Shown: piece by piece, positions 9,297 through 19,112 of the stretch
How the letters are laid out: every line of letters starts with the position of its first letter
How positions within the stretch are numbered: position 1 is the first letter of the stretch
Virus record (IMG/VR): IMGVR_UViG_3300042503_002233
Span: 1 to 60,721 of that record
Reading direction: 5' to 3' (one strand)
Length of the DNA stretch: 60,721 bases
Origin: a virus
Translations under genes and position numbers: made by a program
The notes under the pieces: generated by a model
The model's input: only the letters and a program-made list of their open reading frames with translations
What the model was told of the DNA's origin: nothing
Databases searched by the model: none

Positions 9297-10295
9297 ATGG
9301 AATTAGTCGAGAATGTCTATGTGTCTGATTTTACAAAGGCCACGTTAGGTCAATTTGACTGGAAAGAAGGTGACGCCATTCCAGCCGATTTGGGGCAGGT
9401 AATGATCAGCATGAAAGAAACGCTGCCTGCGTCGAAACGGACCGACGTGCTTATCGACAAAGAGGTGATGACCGAAGAGCAAATCAAACAGATCAAAGAT
9501 ATGTTGCTCGCGGCCCGCGACCTTGGGCGCAAAAAGAAGCGCGAGGCTGAACTGGAAGAGAAGACGCAAAACATGGCGCCAGACGTAGCCGCGGTTTACA
9601 AGCAGTTGGAGTCGGCTGACCCTGTGATCGTGAACGACCTCGTCGACGATGTCGAGCCTGCGCCTGCGCCAGCGCCTGCGCAAACTGAAGAGGCGCCGGC
9701 ACAACAGGACGCGGCGGAGCCGGCGGCGGCTGCGGCTGAAACCGTAGGGCAAGACTTGCCGGTCGCGTACTGCCCGCGATGCGGCTGGGATATGCGCATG
9801 AAGTTCGAGGCGGTGCCGACCGACCGCGACAAAGAGGATTTCTTAGCTACGCTTCTCGGCGGAGCCCGGTTTAAGAAAACGTATGCGCTTTTCGGCGGCC
9901 GGATCGTCGTGACGTTTAGGAGCCTGCTCGCCGAGGAAAACAAATTGATCTATCGGCAGTTGGTGCTCGACCAGCAGGAAAACCGGGTCGCGACCGAGGC
10001 AGAATGGTTCGTGCAGATGATGGACTACCGGTTGGCGTGCGCGCTTGAAAGCATTGCCGATAAAAACGGCAAAATAATCGCGCAGGTCCCAACCCTCGAT
10101 GAAATGGCTTTTACGCCAGATAAGGATAAACCGCTCGGCACGCCGCTGCCGCAGCAACTGGCGTTAATAGAGAAAAATCTGGCTCAAGAAGCGACTCGCC
10201 GCCTCGTCGGAACGCACCTCCGACAATTCCAGCGGCTTGTTGAAGGTCTTGAAGCCATGGCGCTAGAACCAAATTTTTGGAACGGGATCGAATAG
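9297..10295 (+). CDS. Tail assembly chaperone, first frame (gpG-like)
   Basis: The start is ATG 9297 (Shine-Dalgarno GAGG at 9287-9290); an in-frame TTG at 9285 overlaps the preceding stop and is less likely. The 332-residue product has a charged N-terminus, an Ala/Pro-rich linker (about 120-150), a CPRCGW half zinc knuckle (about 157), then a domain of the type common in tail chaperones (GGRIVVTFRSLLAEENKLIY and MDYRLACALESI). It lies right before the tape measure gene, where lambda encodes G and GT. Near its end is a slippery AAATTTT that would shift ribosomes into the next frame. Confidence 0.72.
   Translation: MELVENVYVSDFTKATLGQFDWKEGDAIPADLGQVMISMKETLPASKRTDVLIDKEVMTEEQIKQIKDMLLAARDLGRKKKREAELEEKTQNMAPDVAAVYKQLESADPVIVNDLVDDVEPAPAPAPAQTEEAPAQQDAAEPAAAAAETVGQDLPVAYCPRCGWDMRMKFEAVPTDRDKEDFLATLLGGARFKKTYALFGGRIVVTFRSLLAEENKLIYRQLVLDQQENRVATEAEWFVQMMDYRLACALESIADKNGKIIAQVPTLDEMAFTPDKDKPLGTPLPQQLALIEKNLAQEATRRLVGTHLRQFQRLVEGLEAMALEPNFWNGIE
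10271..10277 (+). promoter_or_regulatory. AAATTTT slippery heptamer for programmed -1 frameshift
   Basis: In the reading frame of the upstream gene the heptamer is split A-AAT-TTT, matching the X-XXY-YYZ rule for -1 slippage. A slip moves ribosomes exactly into the downstream frame, which begins at 10277, 16 bases before the upstream stop codon. A small stem GCAGC/GCTGC (10295-10317) follows. The fusion would be about 465 residues. Confidence 0.7.
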
Positions 10296-10693
10296 CAGCT
10301 TACATGGTGCGGGCTGCCGTTTCGGGGGCGATTGATTACTCCCGAGCCGATCCCACGGATAATCGCTGGCGCATAAAGCACCGGCTCTCGCTGCTGGAGG
10401 TCCAGCGGCGAGAGGAGCAGAATATGACGGAGCATTTGCACCGTCATTGGTGCGCCTATTTGGCTCACGGGGCTTTGACGGAGGAAAGCTTTGCCAACGT
10501 CAAAGAAAAGGCGGGAGAATCGCTTATTGATCTGCAAGATGCCATTTTCCCGTGGAACGCCAAGCCAAAAGAAGAAGAAAAAGTTAACACGAGCGAAAAG
10601 GAACCAGAAAATAGTAAAATAGACGCGACAAGTCGGCAGATGATCGAGAAGTTTAAGCTTTGGCGTGCCGGAAACACCGGCGATAAAAAATGA
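10277..10693 (+). CDS. Tail assembly chaperone, frameshift extension (gpT-like)
   Basis: This 138-codon frame overlaps the end of the previous gene by 19 bases in the -1 frame and ends by ATGA overlap at the tape measure start. It lacks a good own start: TTG 10277 and ATG 10304 both have poor Shine-Dalgarno sequences, which fits expression as a C-terminal extension made by frameshifting. The sequence is mostly helical and charged (HRLSLLEVQRREEQNMTEHL). In lambda-like systems the shifted product recruits and stabilises the tape measure protein during tail assembly. Confidence 0.68.
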   Translation: MERDRIAAYMVRAAVSGAIDYSRADPTDNRWRIKHRLSLLEVQRREEQNMTEHLHRHWCAYLAHGALTEESFANVKEKAGESLIDLQDAIFPWNAKPKEEEKVNTSEKEPENSKIDATSRQMIEKFKLWRAGNTGDKK

Positions 10694-13600
10694 GCGGATT
10701 ACAGCCAACATCGTCATTCCCGTTTAACTACCCGACGCCATATTCGCCGGGGCAGATGGCGTTTAACAACAACGCGGAATTGTCGCAGCTTATAACGATG
10801 TTTGCGGGGCCGTTACTGGGGCAGATGGCGGGGCCGGGCAATTTCATGCCGCACATGATGCCGGGGCAGGCGCTTACCGACCAGTTTGCCATGCGCAACT
10901 ATCAGCAGCAGACACGCCAATCAGCGTTTAACGTCGCGAACTACCAAAACGACGACGTAGCCAACCGGCTGCTGGGTATCCGCTCGGCGTTTACGGGCCA
11001 AAAGGCCACGGACATGAATAAAGAACAGGCCGCGCAAATGGCCGGCGTTCTGAACAACCCCGTGATGAAAACAGTCATGGGCATGGCCATGGGCCCGGAA
11101 AACGTAGAAGCCATGCTGCACGGCAGCCGCGGCGACGTACAGAGTTTAAACAGCACAATAAATCGAATCGGCTATTTCAGGCGCGACCCGAGCGGCGGAA
11201 GCCGCATGGACGCCGAATCGCTTGAAGATTTGACGACCGGCGTGTTTTCGCATTTATACGAGCCACAAGGCGACGTAAATAAGCTGGCCACCCGCGCCCG
11301 CGCCGGCGGCGGTAGTGGTGACGCCGCGATTATGCAGCTACAAGAAGCTGCGGACATGAAAGACAAAAAGGTCATATCAGACAACGAGCTTTCCTCTCGC
11401 CTTCTTAAGGACACGGGTGCCGATAAAGTCGGTCAACTTTACAACAAGTACGTTCAGGGCGGAACGGCGACCTCTGCCGCGGAACAAGCAAAAGAGCTTA
11501 CGCGCTTCGACCGCGCCATCAAAGACGCCGACATTTTAAAAGAAGACGAGGCGTCGATCGGGCAACTGCAAACACGGGCCAAGCGCCGCCCGACAGATGA
11601 GATGCACGGTTTTATGGCTGGGCAAGTCAGCCAAATGACCGAGAACTTGTTTCAGCGTGGAATGTTACCGTCGAGCATAGGCGCGCTCGACGCCAAGGGT
11701 CGAGCCGCGGCAATCAGCGAAGTAAAGCTCGACGACGCCACTGTAGAGCGTCTGGCCCGCAAAGAAGCTGAGCGCGATATTCTCGGCAGAAAAGATGACC
11801 GTGCCGCGGCGTTTAGCCACATGACCGACTCGCAAAAGAAGGAAGAGATCGACAAAGTCGTTGGCTCGTACGAAACTAAGATCAGGGCGACCAAGAAAGC
11901 CGCCGACGACGTTACGGCCGGTCGCGGAAGCGCGTCCGCAGAAGAAGTCATGCAGATGACTGGCGGCGCGGCGCTCGCCGGAAACGTCGACGCTTCCCGC
12001 ACCTCCAGCCGCATCAAACAATACACAGAGTCTGTAAAGGCCGTTAGAGACATCTTTGGCGACAACGGCAATCCGAACGCGCCTATGCCCGCGCTGATGG
12101 CCGTGCTGGACCAGCTAACGCAGGGCAGCATGGGCTCGATGAACCCGGCCTCGACCGCGAGCACGTTGCGGCAAATGCAAACACTGGCCCGAGAAACAGG
12201 GACCGGTATGCAGCAAATTGGCGCTATTTCAGCGCATGCCGGAAATCTCGGCCAACAGCTTGGTATCGCGCCCAGCATAACGATGCAAAACGTCGCTAAT
12301 ACGCTCGGGCTGACGAAATCGGCCATGGATCGCGGCGCGTTTGGAAACAACGTGTTCGGCACGCGGGGCAAAGAAGAGTTTCAACAACACGCTACGCAAA
12401 TGCTGCAAAGCGGCGACGCGTCTGGCAACGCAAAAGCCATGGCAGCGCTTAATCGCATATACGCCATGGACAAGGGCAAGTACGACAAAGGCGGGGCTGG
12501 CGGCGGTCCAACAGAACTTGCGGCGGCGATGGCGGCGTATAACGATCCGAACTCTGACGGGTCGTACACGTTTACTGACGCGAGTGGCCGAAAAGTCACT
12601 AAGAATCTTTTTCAAGAGATTGGTCGTAGTGGTGCGTTTGGCGCGGCCGGCATGCTGGAGCGCTCTGGCGGCAACCGCGGCGAAATGGCGGCTGTTATTC
12701 ACGACAGCAGAACAGGCGAATTCCAGCAAGCCGGCAAAGGCTTTTTAACGCAGAAGCACGCGCGGCTCAACAGGATGAGCCAAATGACCACAGTTGGCGT
12801 GCTGGCTAACAGCCTAAAAGACAAAAAATCACGGCAATACACCGGCGCTCTGGAGAACATGGACGCCAATCAAGAGCGCAAGCTGAGCGGAAAAATCACC
12901 GAGATGGTATTCGACTCGTCGAATATGAATCTCGAAGATCAGATGGATTATCTGCAGAAGCACATGAAGCCGGAGTTGGTTGCGCATTTTAAGAATGTCG
13001 GCCACCCCGATCCCGAGGCCGCTGCGCAGCAGGTTTACGAAAAAGTTGGCAAAGACCGTGGCCGGCTTAACACACTTATTGGCAATCTTGGCATGCAGCA
13101 CCAGCGGCTGTACGGCGGCGAAAACATGGCCGCTGCGTCGCAGATGTACGGCCAAGGACGAGACACAGCCGGCATGCTTGAAGCGGGCAAGGCAATGTCT
13201 CGCACGGAGTCCGCGAAGCGGCTCGTCGGATACGAGTCTACGATGGGGCAGCGCGTATCCGACTATCTGCTCGATATCGGCGAGCGCGGTGAGAAGTTCA
13301 ACGTCGACGCCCTCGCCGAAAGTGTATTCAGGACGGTCGGCGACAGGACTATTGCCAAAGCTTATGCCGGAGAAATGGGCACCGGCATGGATGTGCTCTC
13401 GAAAGAGAAATCAAAAGTCTCGTTAACCGCAGAAGATATAAAAGCTGTCGGCGAAAAAGCAAAGAGCGACCCAGCCGCGGCGAAGAAATTGCGCGAAATG
13501 GCCGGCATTAGCGACGACACACTTGTTGTAGCGCAGAAAGAAGTCGACGACGCACGCGATAGCAAACTAGCTGGCATGGGCGTAGGCGCGCTTCGTGAAG

Positions 13601-15708
13601 AGTACGGCAAGCACTTTAAGGACAACGCGGGCAAGGCGCTTAGTGGCCTGCATCTGACGGAAGATCAACTCCGGGCCGAGCTTAAAGACAATAGTCAATT
13701 TAACGCCGCTCAATCAGCCGAAGTCCGCACGCAAAAGCAAAAAGAGACCGGCAAGACAAAAATAATGACCGAAGACGAGGTCACTGCCGTTGCGATCAAC
13801 CGTAGTCTCGGCAAGGCGCGTGAAGGCGCCTCCAATCAAGCCGCATATGAAGACATCAGCACAATTCAGCGCGCCTTTGATAAAGGCGATGACACAGCCG
13901 CGCTGAAAGCCGGCGTCTCGGCCGCAGATCGTCATTTCAAAAAGACGCTGCAAGAGCACGGCGTCAAAGAAGGCGAGCTTAAAGAACTCGTCACGCAGAA
14001 GGGCGACGCAGCGCAGGGCGAAATACTGAAAAAGTTCGGGCTGACGAAAGAGCAGTTTGACGCGGCGTTGAAACAAGACGATCCGTCGAAAACGAAAGAA
14101 GGTCGTGCCGCGCAAGCGGCGGCGGCATATGTCGGCATGCAGGCCAGCAAGAAGTACGGCGCTGACGCGCTTGGGCAGGCGCAGCAAGCCGCCAATGAGA
14201 AACAGAAGGTCGACAAGGCAAATATTGACGCGGGCACGGTTGTTATTAACGCCGACAAAATAGAAGGCAAAGACGGCGCTACAAAGCCTTCCGATAAGCC
14301 AGCGGCCGCCGCTGCCACCGCCCCGGGCGCGCCAGCATCAGCCGCGGCTGCCGCCGCAGCAGCCTCTGGCGAAGCCGCCAAACAAGCCCCTGCCACCGCC
14401 CCGGGCGCGCCAGCATCAGCCGCGGCTGCCGCCGCAGCAGCCTCTGGCGAAGCCGCCAAACAAGCCCCTGCCAGCTTGGGCGAAATAAACAAGGAGATGA
14501 GCGCCATTTCGGGGCGCATGAAAAAAACCGGTGGCTTCTTTGGTTTTGGCGCGAAGGAGACGTTCGCTTCTGCGGAAGATGAAAAGCGGTATCGCGAGCT
14601 CAGTGCCGCGAAACAGCAAGCACTTATTGAGCACCAAAAACAGAAAACCACGCCAGCCGATACAGCCGAAAAGAAAGAAGACAAGCCGCTCCCGCCGGCT
14701 GCGGAAAAAGCCGCAGAAGACGTTAAGGAAGCCAAGGTCGAACAAAAAGCGCAAGAGGCTGCCGCGCCCGCCGCTACGCCAGAAGCGGCAACTATCGCTG
14801 CGGAGGAAGTAAAACAAAAAGCTGACGCGCAGGTAGATGCTGTTGCGGCTACAGACAAACCACTGGACCCGGTGGCTACGACAGAAAACAAAGCGGTCGC
14901 TGACGAGTTGCAGAAAAAAACGGCTGCGGCTGCAGTGGCCTCTGCTGTCGGCCCCGCGGCCGCCGAACAAATCGTTAAAGACAAACCCGCTGACGAAGCG
15001 GCGTTTAAAAAAGCAACTGAAGCCGCGCTTGGTTACGCGCAAGAACCCGCAAAACAAAACCGCATTGATCCGGTAACAGGGATGCTGACTGCTGGCGCGG
15101 AGCAACGCGCCGGCGCCGACGCGCTTCTGAGCCCGGACGGCGGACAAGATATTGCTGCTCAGATGCTCGGCGGCGCGACGCTTGGCGACATAGAGAAAAA
15201 TCTCGCCGCAACCGGCGAGCTTAAAACAACAAAACCGGTCGAGCCGCAAAAAGACATTGTCGGCGCGGCGATCAGCGAGGTCACTGGCGCATTTCAGCCG
15301 GACAGAAATGCTGTACTAAGTGAGGGTAAAGCTGCACGAGACGCTGCGCGAAAAGAGATACTTGAAAAACCGGAGGCTGCAGCCATCCCGGCAGAAAAAA
15401 CTGGCGCCGCGGTTTCTGGTCGCGCCGCTGCCACATATGGTTCGGCAAACATTTCGCCGGCTAATGTAGCCGCATCTATTTCTCCGCAACAACAGCAAGC
15501 CGCCGCCGGTATCGCCGGGGCGCAAGCTTCGTCGAGCGCAAACACAATGACTATTAACGGTCGACTTTCGTTAGACGGCCTGCAAGAAGCTATCTTGGAT
15601 GCAACCGGCCAGAAAGCCGTATCGACGCCCGGCAACGGCGTACCAGTGGTCGGCGATCCGGCCCCAAATAGGGTGTCGGGCGGCGCCGGCTCTGGCGCGA
15701 AGAGGTGA
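10690..15708 (+). CDS. Tape measure protein
   Basis: This 1,672-residue protein is the longest in the window. It is alanine- and lysine-rich and largely helical, and follows the chaperone pair, the standard place for the tape measure that fixes tail length. The N-terminus is rich in Met, Gln and Pro. Residues about 1208-1600 are low-complexity Ala/Pro/Lys/Glu, including an exact 78-base tandem duplication. No peptidase or lysozyme motif was recognised. At the usual 1.5 angstrom per residue, the length predicts a tail of roughly 250 nm. It begins inside the previous stop codon (ATGA). Confidence 0.82.
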   Translation: MSGLQPTSSFPFNYPTPYSPGQMAFNNNAELSQLITMFAGPLLGQMAGPGNFMPHMMPGQALTDQFAMRNYQQQTRQSAFNVANYQNDDVANRLLGIRSAFTGQKATDMNKEQAAQMAGVLNNPVMKTVMGMAMGPENVEAMLHGSRGDVQSLNSTINRIGYFRRDPSGGSRMDAESLEDLTTGVFSHLYEPQGDVNKLATRARAGGGSGDAAIMQLQEAADMKDKKVISDNELSSRLLKDTGADKVGQLYNKYVQGGTATSAAEQAKELTRFDRAIKDADILKEDEASIGQLQTRAKRRPTDEMHGFMAGQVSQMTENLFQRGMLPSSIGALDAKGRAAAISEVKLDDATVERLARKEAERDILGRKDDRAAAFSHMTDSQKKEEIDKVVGSYETKIRATKKAADDVTAGRGSASAEEVMQMTGGAALAGNVDASRTSSRIKQYTESVKAVRDIFGDNGNPNAPMPALMAVLDQLTQGSMGSMNPASTASTLRQMQTLARETGTGMQQIGAISAHAGNLGQQLGIAPSITMQNVANTLGLTKSAMDRGAFGNNVFGTRGKEEFQQHATQMLQSGDASGNAKAMAALNRIYAMDKGKYDKGGAGGGPTELAAAMAAYNDPNSDGSYTFTDASGRKVTKNLFQEIGRSGAFGAAGMLERSGGNRGEMAAVIHDSRTGEFQQAGKGFLTQKHARLNRMSQMTTVGVLANSLKDKKSRQYTGALENMDANQERKLSGKITEMVFDSSNMNLEDQMDYLQKHMKPELVAHFKNVGHPDPEAAAQQVYEKVGKDRGRLNTLIGNLGMQHQRLYGGENMAAASQMYGQGRDTAGMLEAGKAMSRTESAKRLVGYESTMGQRVSDYLLDIGERGEKFNVDALAESVFRTVGDRTIAKAYAGEMGTGMDVLSKEKSKVSLTAEDIKAVGEKAKSDPAAAKKLREMAGISDDTLVVAQKEVDDARDSKLAGMGVGALREEYGKHFKDNAGKALSGLHLTEDQLRAELKDNSQFNAAQSAEVRTQKQKETGKTKIMTEDEVTAVAINRSLGKAREGASNQAAYEDISTIQRAFDKGDDTAALKAGVSAADRHFKKTLQEHGVKEGELKELVTQKGDAAQGEILKKFGLTKEQFDAALKQDDPSKTKEGRAAQAAAAYVGMQASKKYGADALGQAQQAANEKQKVDKANIDAGTVVINADKIEGKDGATKPSDKPAAAAATAPGAPASAAAAAAAASGEAAKQAPATAPGAPASAAAAAAAASGEAAKQAPASLGEINKEMSAISGRMKKTGGFFGFGAKETFASAEDEKRYRELSAAKQQALIEHQKQKTTPADTAEKKEDKPLPPAAEKAAEDVKEAKVEQKAQEAAAPAATPEAATIAAEEVKQKADAQVDAVAATDKPLDPVATTENKAVADELQKKTAAAAVASAVGPAAAEQIVKDKPADEAAFKKATEAALGYAQEPAKQNRIDPVTGMLTAGAEQRAGADALLSPDGGQDIAAQMLGGATLGDIEKNLAATGELKTTKPVEPQKDIVGAAISEVTGAFQPDRNAVLSEGKAARDAARKEILEKPEAAAIPAEKTGAAVSGRAAATYGSANISPANVAASISPQQQQAAAGIAGAQASSSANTMTINGRLSLDGLQEAILDATGQKAVSTPGNGVPVVGDPAPNRVSGGAGSGAKR
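14312..14473 (+). repeat. Exact 78-bp tandem repeat (2.1 copies) in the tape measure gene
   Basis: The 78-base unit beginning CTGCCACCGCCCCGGGCG is repeated without a mismatch and stays in frame, adding 26 residues (TAPGAPASA, an Ala run, SGEAAKQAPA). Perfect identity implies a recent duplication. Confidence 0.9.
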
Positions 15709-15711
15709 CAT

Positions 15712-16236
15712 ATGCCGATGGTTTTTACTCCATGTACTGGCGCGGTGCAGCTTAACAGAAAAGAATGTTCAGCGAACGATTTTTTAATCGTGCGAATCGA
15801 CGGCACAAATTTCACTGATCAGTTCATTCTGCAGGGCGTAACATTAGAGATGTCGGGAAACTACCAGTTCCTTCACACTGTCAATGATTTCGTCTATTTT
15901 TACGCGTTTGGCGACCGTATTGGTCTTCTGACACTAACAGGCATAGGCTTTTTAAAAACATGCGACGACGCAAAAGAGGGCGCTAAAATTTTTCAGATAT
16001 ACAACTACTACAACAGCAAAAAGTCGGCTGCAAAAGGCGGTAAGTCTCTGGACGTTGTTCTGATGCCTCCGGCCGGCGGGCCGATCAAGCTGCACGGGTT
16101 TTTGACGGGCATGAAAGTCGACGTCACGCAAAGCGACACTGGACCGGTCGGGTACTGGACGCTACGACTTGAAGTGTTGCCGCAAAAGGGTGTCACAGGT
16201 CTTTTAGGTTTTGGCGGGCTTTTTGGCTTTTTATGA
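15712..16236 (+). CDS. Baseplate protein after the tape measure
   Basis: A 174-residue beta-rich protein starts four bases after the tape measure stop, with Shine-Dalgarno AGAGGTG. The order of strands (NDFLIVRIDGTNFTDQFI, NDFVYFYAFGDRIGLLTLTG, GYWTLRLEVLP) is compatible with a tube-like or hub-adaptor fold, as in tube-initiator proteins of other contractile tails. A glycine/phenylalanine-rich C-terminus ends the protein. The family was not recognised; the role is inferred from position and composition. It overlaps the next gene by ATGA. Confidence 0.55.
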   Translation: MPMVFTPCTGAVQLNRKECSANDFLIVRIDGTNFTDQFILQGVTLEMSGNYQFLHTVNDFVYFYAFGDRIGLLTLTGIGFLKTCDDAKEGAKIFQIYNYYNSKKSAAKGGKSLDVVLMPPAGGPIKLHGFLTGMKVDVTQSDTGPVGYWTLRLEVLPQKGVTGLLGFGGLFGFL

Positions 16237-17150
16237 TTAATCACGCACGCACATTACTTCTGAACCAATCTCGCAATCGCGCACATTACAGCGATTACGG
16301 CTACGAGTACGTCCCGCCAGAATTCAAACCGGTGGTAATGCCAGCGGTGCTGCAGACACTGCGCCGCCTGCTGTTCGGCGCGGCACCGGATAACTACTTT
16401 TTAAATTTCAGGGCTAATGAGTTGCTGGCCTACGTCCACAGCACCGAATTAGCCGAGTACGCCTATCGTTTCGATCCGCGCGTCACGTACTGGCCCAAAA
16501 ATGATTTGACGTATTTTGAAGCGACAGGAAAGCGTGTGACCATCACGCAGATATTTGGCCAGCCGCAAAGACTTGCCGTCGCAGGCAACTTGTACGCGTT
16601 AACAGCCATTGGAAAATCGTTGAATTTTTACACGGTCAGTTTACGAAATGTCGTCGAGGACGGCCTGTTAGTCCCGATCATTGACGTAAAATACGAAGGT
16701 AAAAAAAACTCAACGCTCACAGTCCGGGTGCCGAACATCTCTTCTCCCCCGGTGATCACGCTGCCGGACACCGAACTCAGTCTGCGATTAAATCCCAACT
16801 CGTATGCCAAAGCGTACAAAGAAATCGTCACAGAATTAAACGATTTTATTGTCGCTGAACAGTACGATAAAAAAGTCTCAGAAGAAAAAGTCGGTATTAC
16901 CAGCGGCAACATAGGATTAGAGCGGCAGTGGCTGGTAGAAACGCGTGTGAATCCAGCGCCGCTTGTCACAAGCGTAATTCCGGCGATCGAGTTGCTCGGC
17001 GAGCCCGCGTTTCTAGAAATCTTCGGGGTAGAGAACAAAGAACCCTATCTGACGTTCAAAAACCTTTGGTTCGATCATCCGTTGCCGGCATATCGGCTCT
17101 CGGGTATTGTTTTAGCACTGATCTACCGCACCGAAGAACTTCGAGGCTGA
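16233..17150 (+). CDS. Baseplate protein of unknown family
   Basis: A 305-residue protein lies between two presumed hub-region genes. It has a helical N-terminal third and a beta-rich remainder (TVRVPNISSPPVITLPDTEL). There is no signal peptide, no transmembrane helix and no cysteine pair. Start and stop are coupled to the flanking genes (4-base overlap before, 1-base gap after), so it is surely part of the baseplate operon. I assign no specific role. Confidence 0.55.
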   Translation: MINHARTLLLNQSRNRAHYSDYGYEYVPPEFKPVVMPAVLQTLRRLLFGAAPDNYFLNFRANELLAYVHSTELAEYAYRFDPRVTYWPKNDLTYFEATGKRVTITQIFGQPQRLAVAGNLYALTAIGKSLNFYTVSLRNVVEDGLLVPIIDVKYEGKKNSTLTVRVPNISSPPVITLPDTELSLRLNPNSYAKAYKEIVTELNDFIVAEQYDKKVSEEKVGITSGNIGLERQWLVETRVNPAPLVTSVIPAIELLGEPAFLEIFGVENKEPYLTFKNLWFDHPLPAYRLSGIVLALIYRTEELRG

Positions 17151-17151
17151 C

Positions 17152-19104
17152 ATGGGTAAAGAGCCGTTTATTCGCACAGAATTTCAACTTTCTGTGACTT
17201 TTAAGCACAGACGGGGCGGCGAAACGAAGTTTAACGACATCGTCGCCATGTCGGCTACTTTCGCGTTAAATACGATTCCAACTTGCACGCTAGACGTGGC
17301 AAGTGGATTAGAAGTTCGTACCTCTAAACGGGCCACCATTCACGACGTTATCGACAAACTGCAGCCGCGCGACCGCGCGATCGTCGAACTTACAATCAAA
17401 TCGACGGAAGGTCGCAGAGAGGCGCCGATTATAAATGGCATTAAAGACGGCACGTATGTTGTGTTTGACGGCTACTACGCTGGTATTGGTTATCAGCGGT
17501 CGCACAATCAGTGCACGTACAACATTCAACTCATTCACTGGCTAGATGACCTCAACTGCTCGTCTATGCTCAATGGCGACTGGACGCAAGGAACACAACA
17601 CGACGTAGCACAGGTAGCGTCAGCACTTGTGGTTTCAGATTTAACCGCCGCCGGCGGCGATGGGATCGACCCGGGACAGCGACCGACTGGCGGCACAGGC
17701 GCGCGGGCTATACCGATGATCGACTCACAGTACCCGATTATACAAGAGGGCGACGAGATTATTGTCACGGCAAAAAACATGGCCGACGACTTGTGGGAAA
17801 AAGTTATCAAACGTATTTTCAGGTTCATTTGCACCGCGCGACATCCGCGCAACCAGTGCGACGACACGGAAGGCGCGTCGCAAGAAACCGCGCCGTCGTG
17901 GGACGCCCAAAACCCGCCCGACCCAAACCTTGTGCCGAAAGACGCAAATCACGCGGCATGGGCTGCGTTATACAGAATGCCCGGAAAGGTGCCGGCGAAA
18001 TATCGCGCAAAATTGCCATTGGAACTTGAAGGTTTTGAAACCGACCAAGACCCGCACGCGTTTTTAAGCATGTCGGCGCACGAGGGTTTGTCGCGTTTAA
18101 TTCTTGATGGAATGGCGTACAACTCGTTTTGGAGCAAACTAATTGGCGATCTGGCGCCGTCATTTTTGTTTGCGATTTCCCCGGCGGTGGATTACGCACA
18201 GGCTATACCGTTCTTCCCGGGGCTAAGCAAAAAGGGGCTAACGCCGTACGTCACAATTACAGGCGAAGAATACAACTACGCCAATTTCAATTCCAACTGC
18301 GCGAACATGCTCAGCGGAATTGTAATCCACTGGTCGCCGCAAGCCGACAGTTCGCAGGCGATGCCGGGCGGAAAAGTAGAGTCGCAGCTTGGGTTCTGTC
18401 TCCCTGCTGGTATGTACCCAAAAGAAAAACAAGATTACGGTCAGCACTGGGGCAACATACTCGTGCGTGACCCGCCCGCGTGGCTTGCGAATCCCGTGTA
18501 TCTCAATCTGTACACGAAAGATAATCAGTTAAATACGGCTGGCGGCAGCACGTGCGCGCCGCAGGAGGGCAGTACAGAAAACCCTGACGCCCCTTGGCCG
18601 CATCGTAAAATAGAGAAGTACTACAGAGAGACAACAAAAAATATTGATGAGCGTGATTTAAACGTGTATGACCGATTTGCCTGCCACTGGTACAAGTCGG
18701 CTATTCTCGGGCAACGGTACGGAGAGCTATCCGGCAAACTGCGATTTGATATTGCTCCGGGCAGCATCGTGCGCATCAACCCGCCAGATTCGGCCCTCGG
18801 CAAAGAGAGCACGCCGATGCACGGGGCGGTAGTGCAAGTTTCGTTTGCTATCAACGCAGAACAGCACACGGCCGGCACATCTTTTTCGTTCAGCCACATT
18901 CGCACGAATAAAGAAAACAATATAAACGATTCAGTGAGTAAAATACATTACGTCGGATCACGCGCGCCAATTTATAAAGACAATCCAAGCGACGGCGCTC
19001 CTTGGCCCGGAGGTCCGCTTGTTATCGGGCAAGAGCCCGACAGAACCGGCGATATAGACAACGACCCACCAGAATTTTTAGCGCCCGGGACATTTATGAT
19101 TTAG
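17152..19104 (+). CDS. Probable baseplate hub protein (gp27/gpD-like by position)
   Basis: This 650-residue protein begins with a tube-like beta segment (EFQLSVTFKHRRGGETKFND, then IPTCTLDVASGLEVRT), followed by a long mixed region with aromatic-rich stretches. The C-terminus (GSIVRINPPDSA, VQVSFAINAEQHTAG) resembles the final beta domain of hub proteins that orient hexameric tube to trimeric spike. Such hubs are usually encoded between tape measure and wedge genes, as here. Homology to gp27 or Mu gp44 was not verified. Confidence 0.55.
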   Translation: MGKEPFIRTEFQLSVTFKHRRGGETKFNDIVAMSATFALNTIPTCTLDVASGLEVRTSKRATIHDVIDKLQPRDRAIVELTIKSTEGRREAPIINGIKDGTYVVFDGYYAGIGYQRSHNQCTYNIQLIHWLDDLNCSSMLNGDWTQGTQHDVAQVASALVVSDLTAAGGDGIDPGQRPTGGTGARAIPMIDSQYPIIQEGDEIIVTAKNMADDLWEKVIKRIFRFICTARHPRNQCDDTEGASQETAPSWDAQNPPDPNLVPKDANHAAWAALYRMPGKVPAKYRAKLPLELEGFETDQDPHAFLSMSAHEGLSRLILDGMAYNSFWSKLIGDLAPSFLFAISPAVDYAQAIPFFPGLSKKGLTPYVTITGEEYNYANFNSNCANMLSGIVIHWSPQADSSQAMPGGKVESQLGFCLPAGMYPKEKQDYGQHWGNILVRDPPAWLANPVYLNLYTKDNQLNTAGGSTCAPQEGSTENPDAPWPHRKIEKYYRETTKNIDERDLNVYDRFACHWYKSAILGQRYGELSGKLRFDIAPGSIVRINPPDSALGKESTPMHGAVVQVSFAINAEQHTAGTSFSFSHIRTNKENNINDSVSKIHYVGSRAPIYKDNPSDGAPWPGGPLVIGQEPDRTGDIDNDPPEFLAPGTFMI

Positions 19105-19112
19105 CGTGACGT

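Noticed and set aside
13932-14984. 350-codon minus-strand frame (Ala/Ser-rich) antisense to the tape measure
   Set aside because: It arises because Ala/Lys/Glu-rich coding with biased third bases leaves the opposite strand open; low complexity, no Shine-Dalgarno, and fully inside a better gene.
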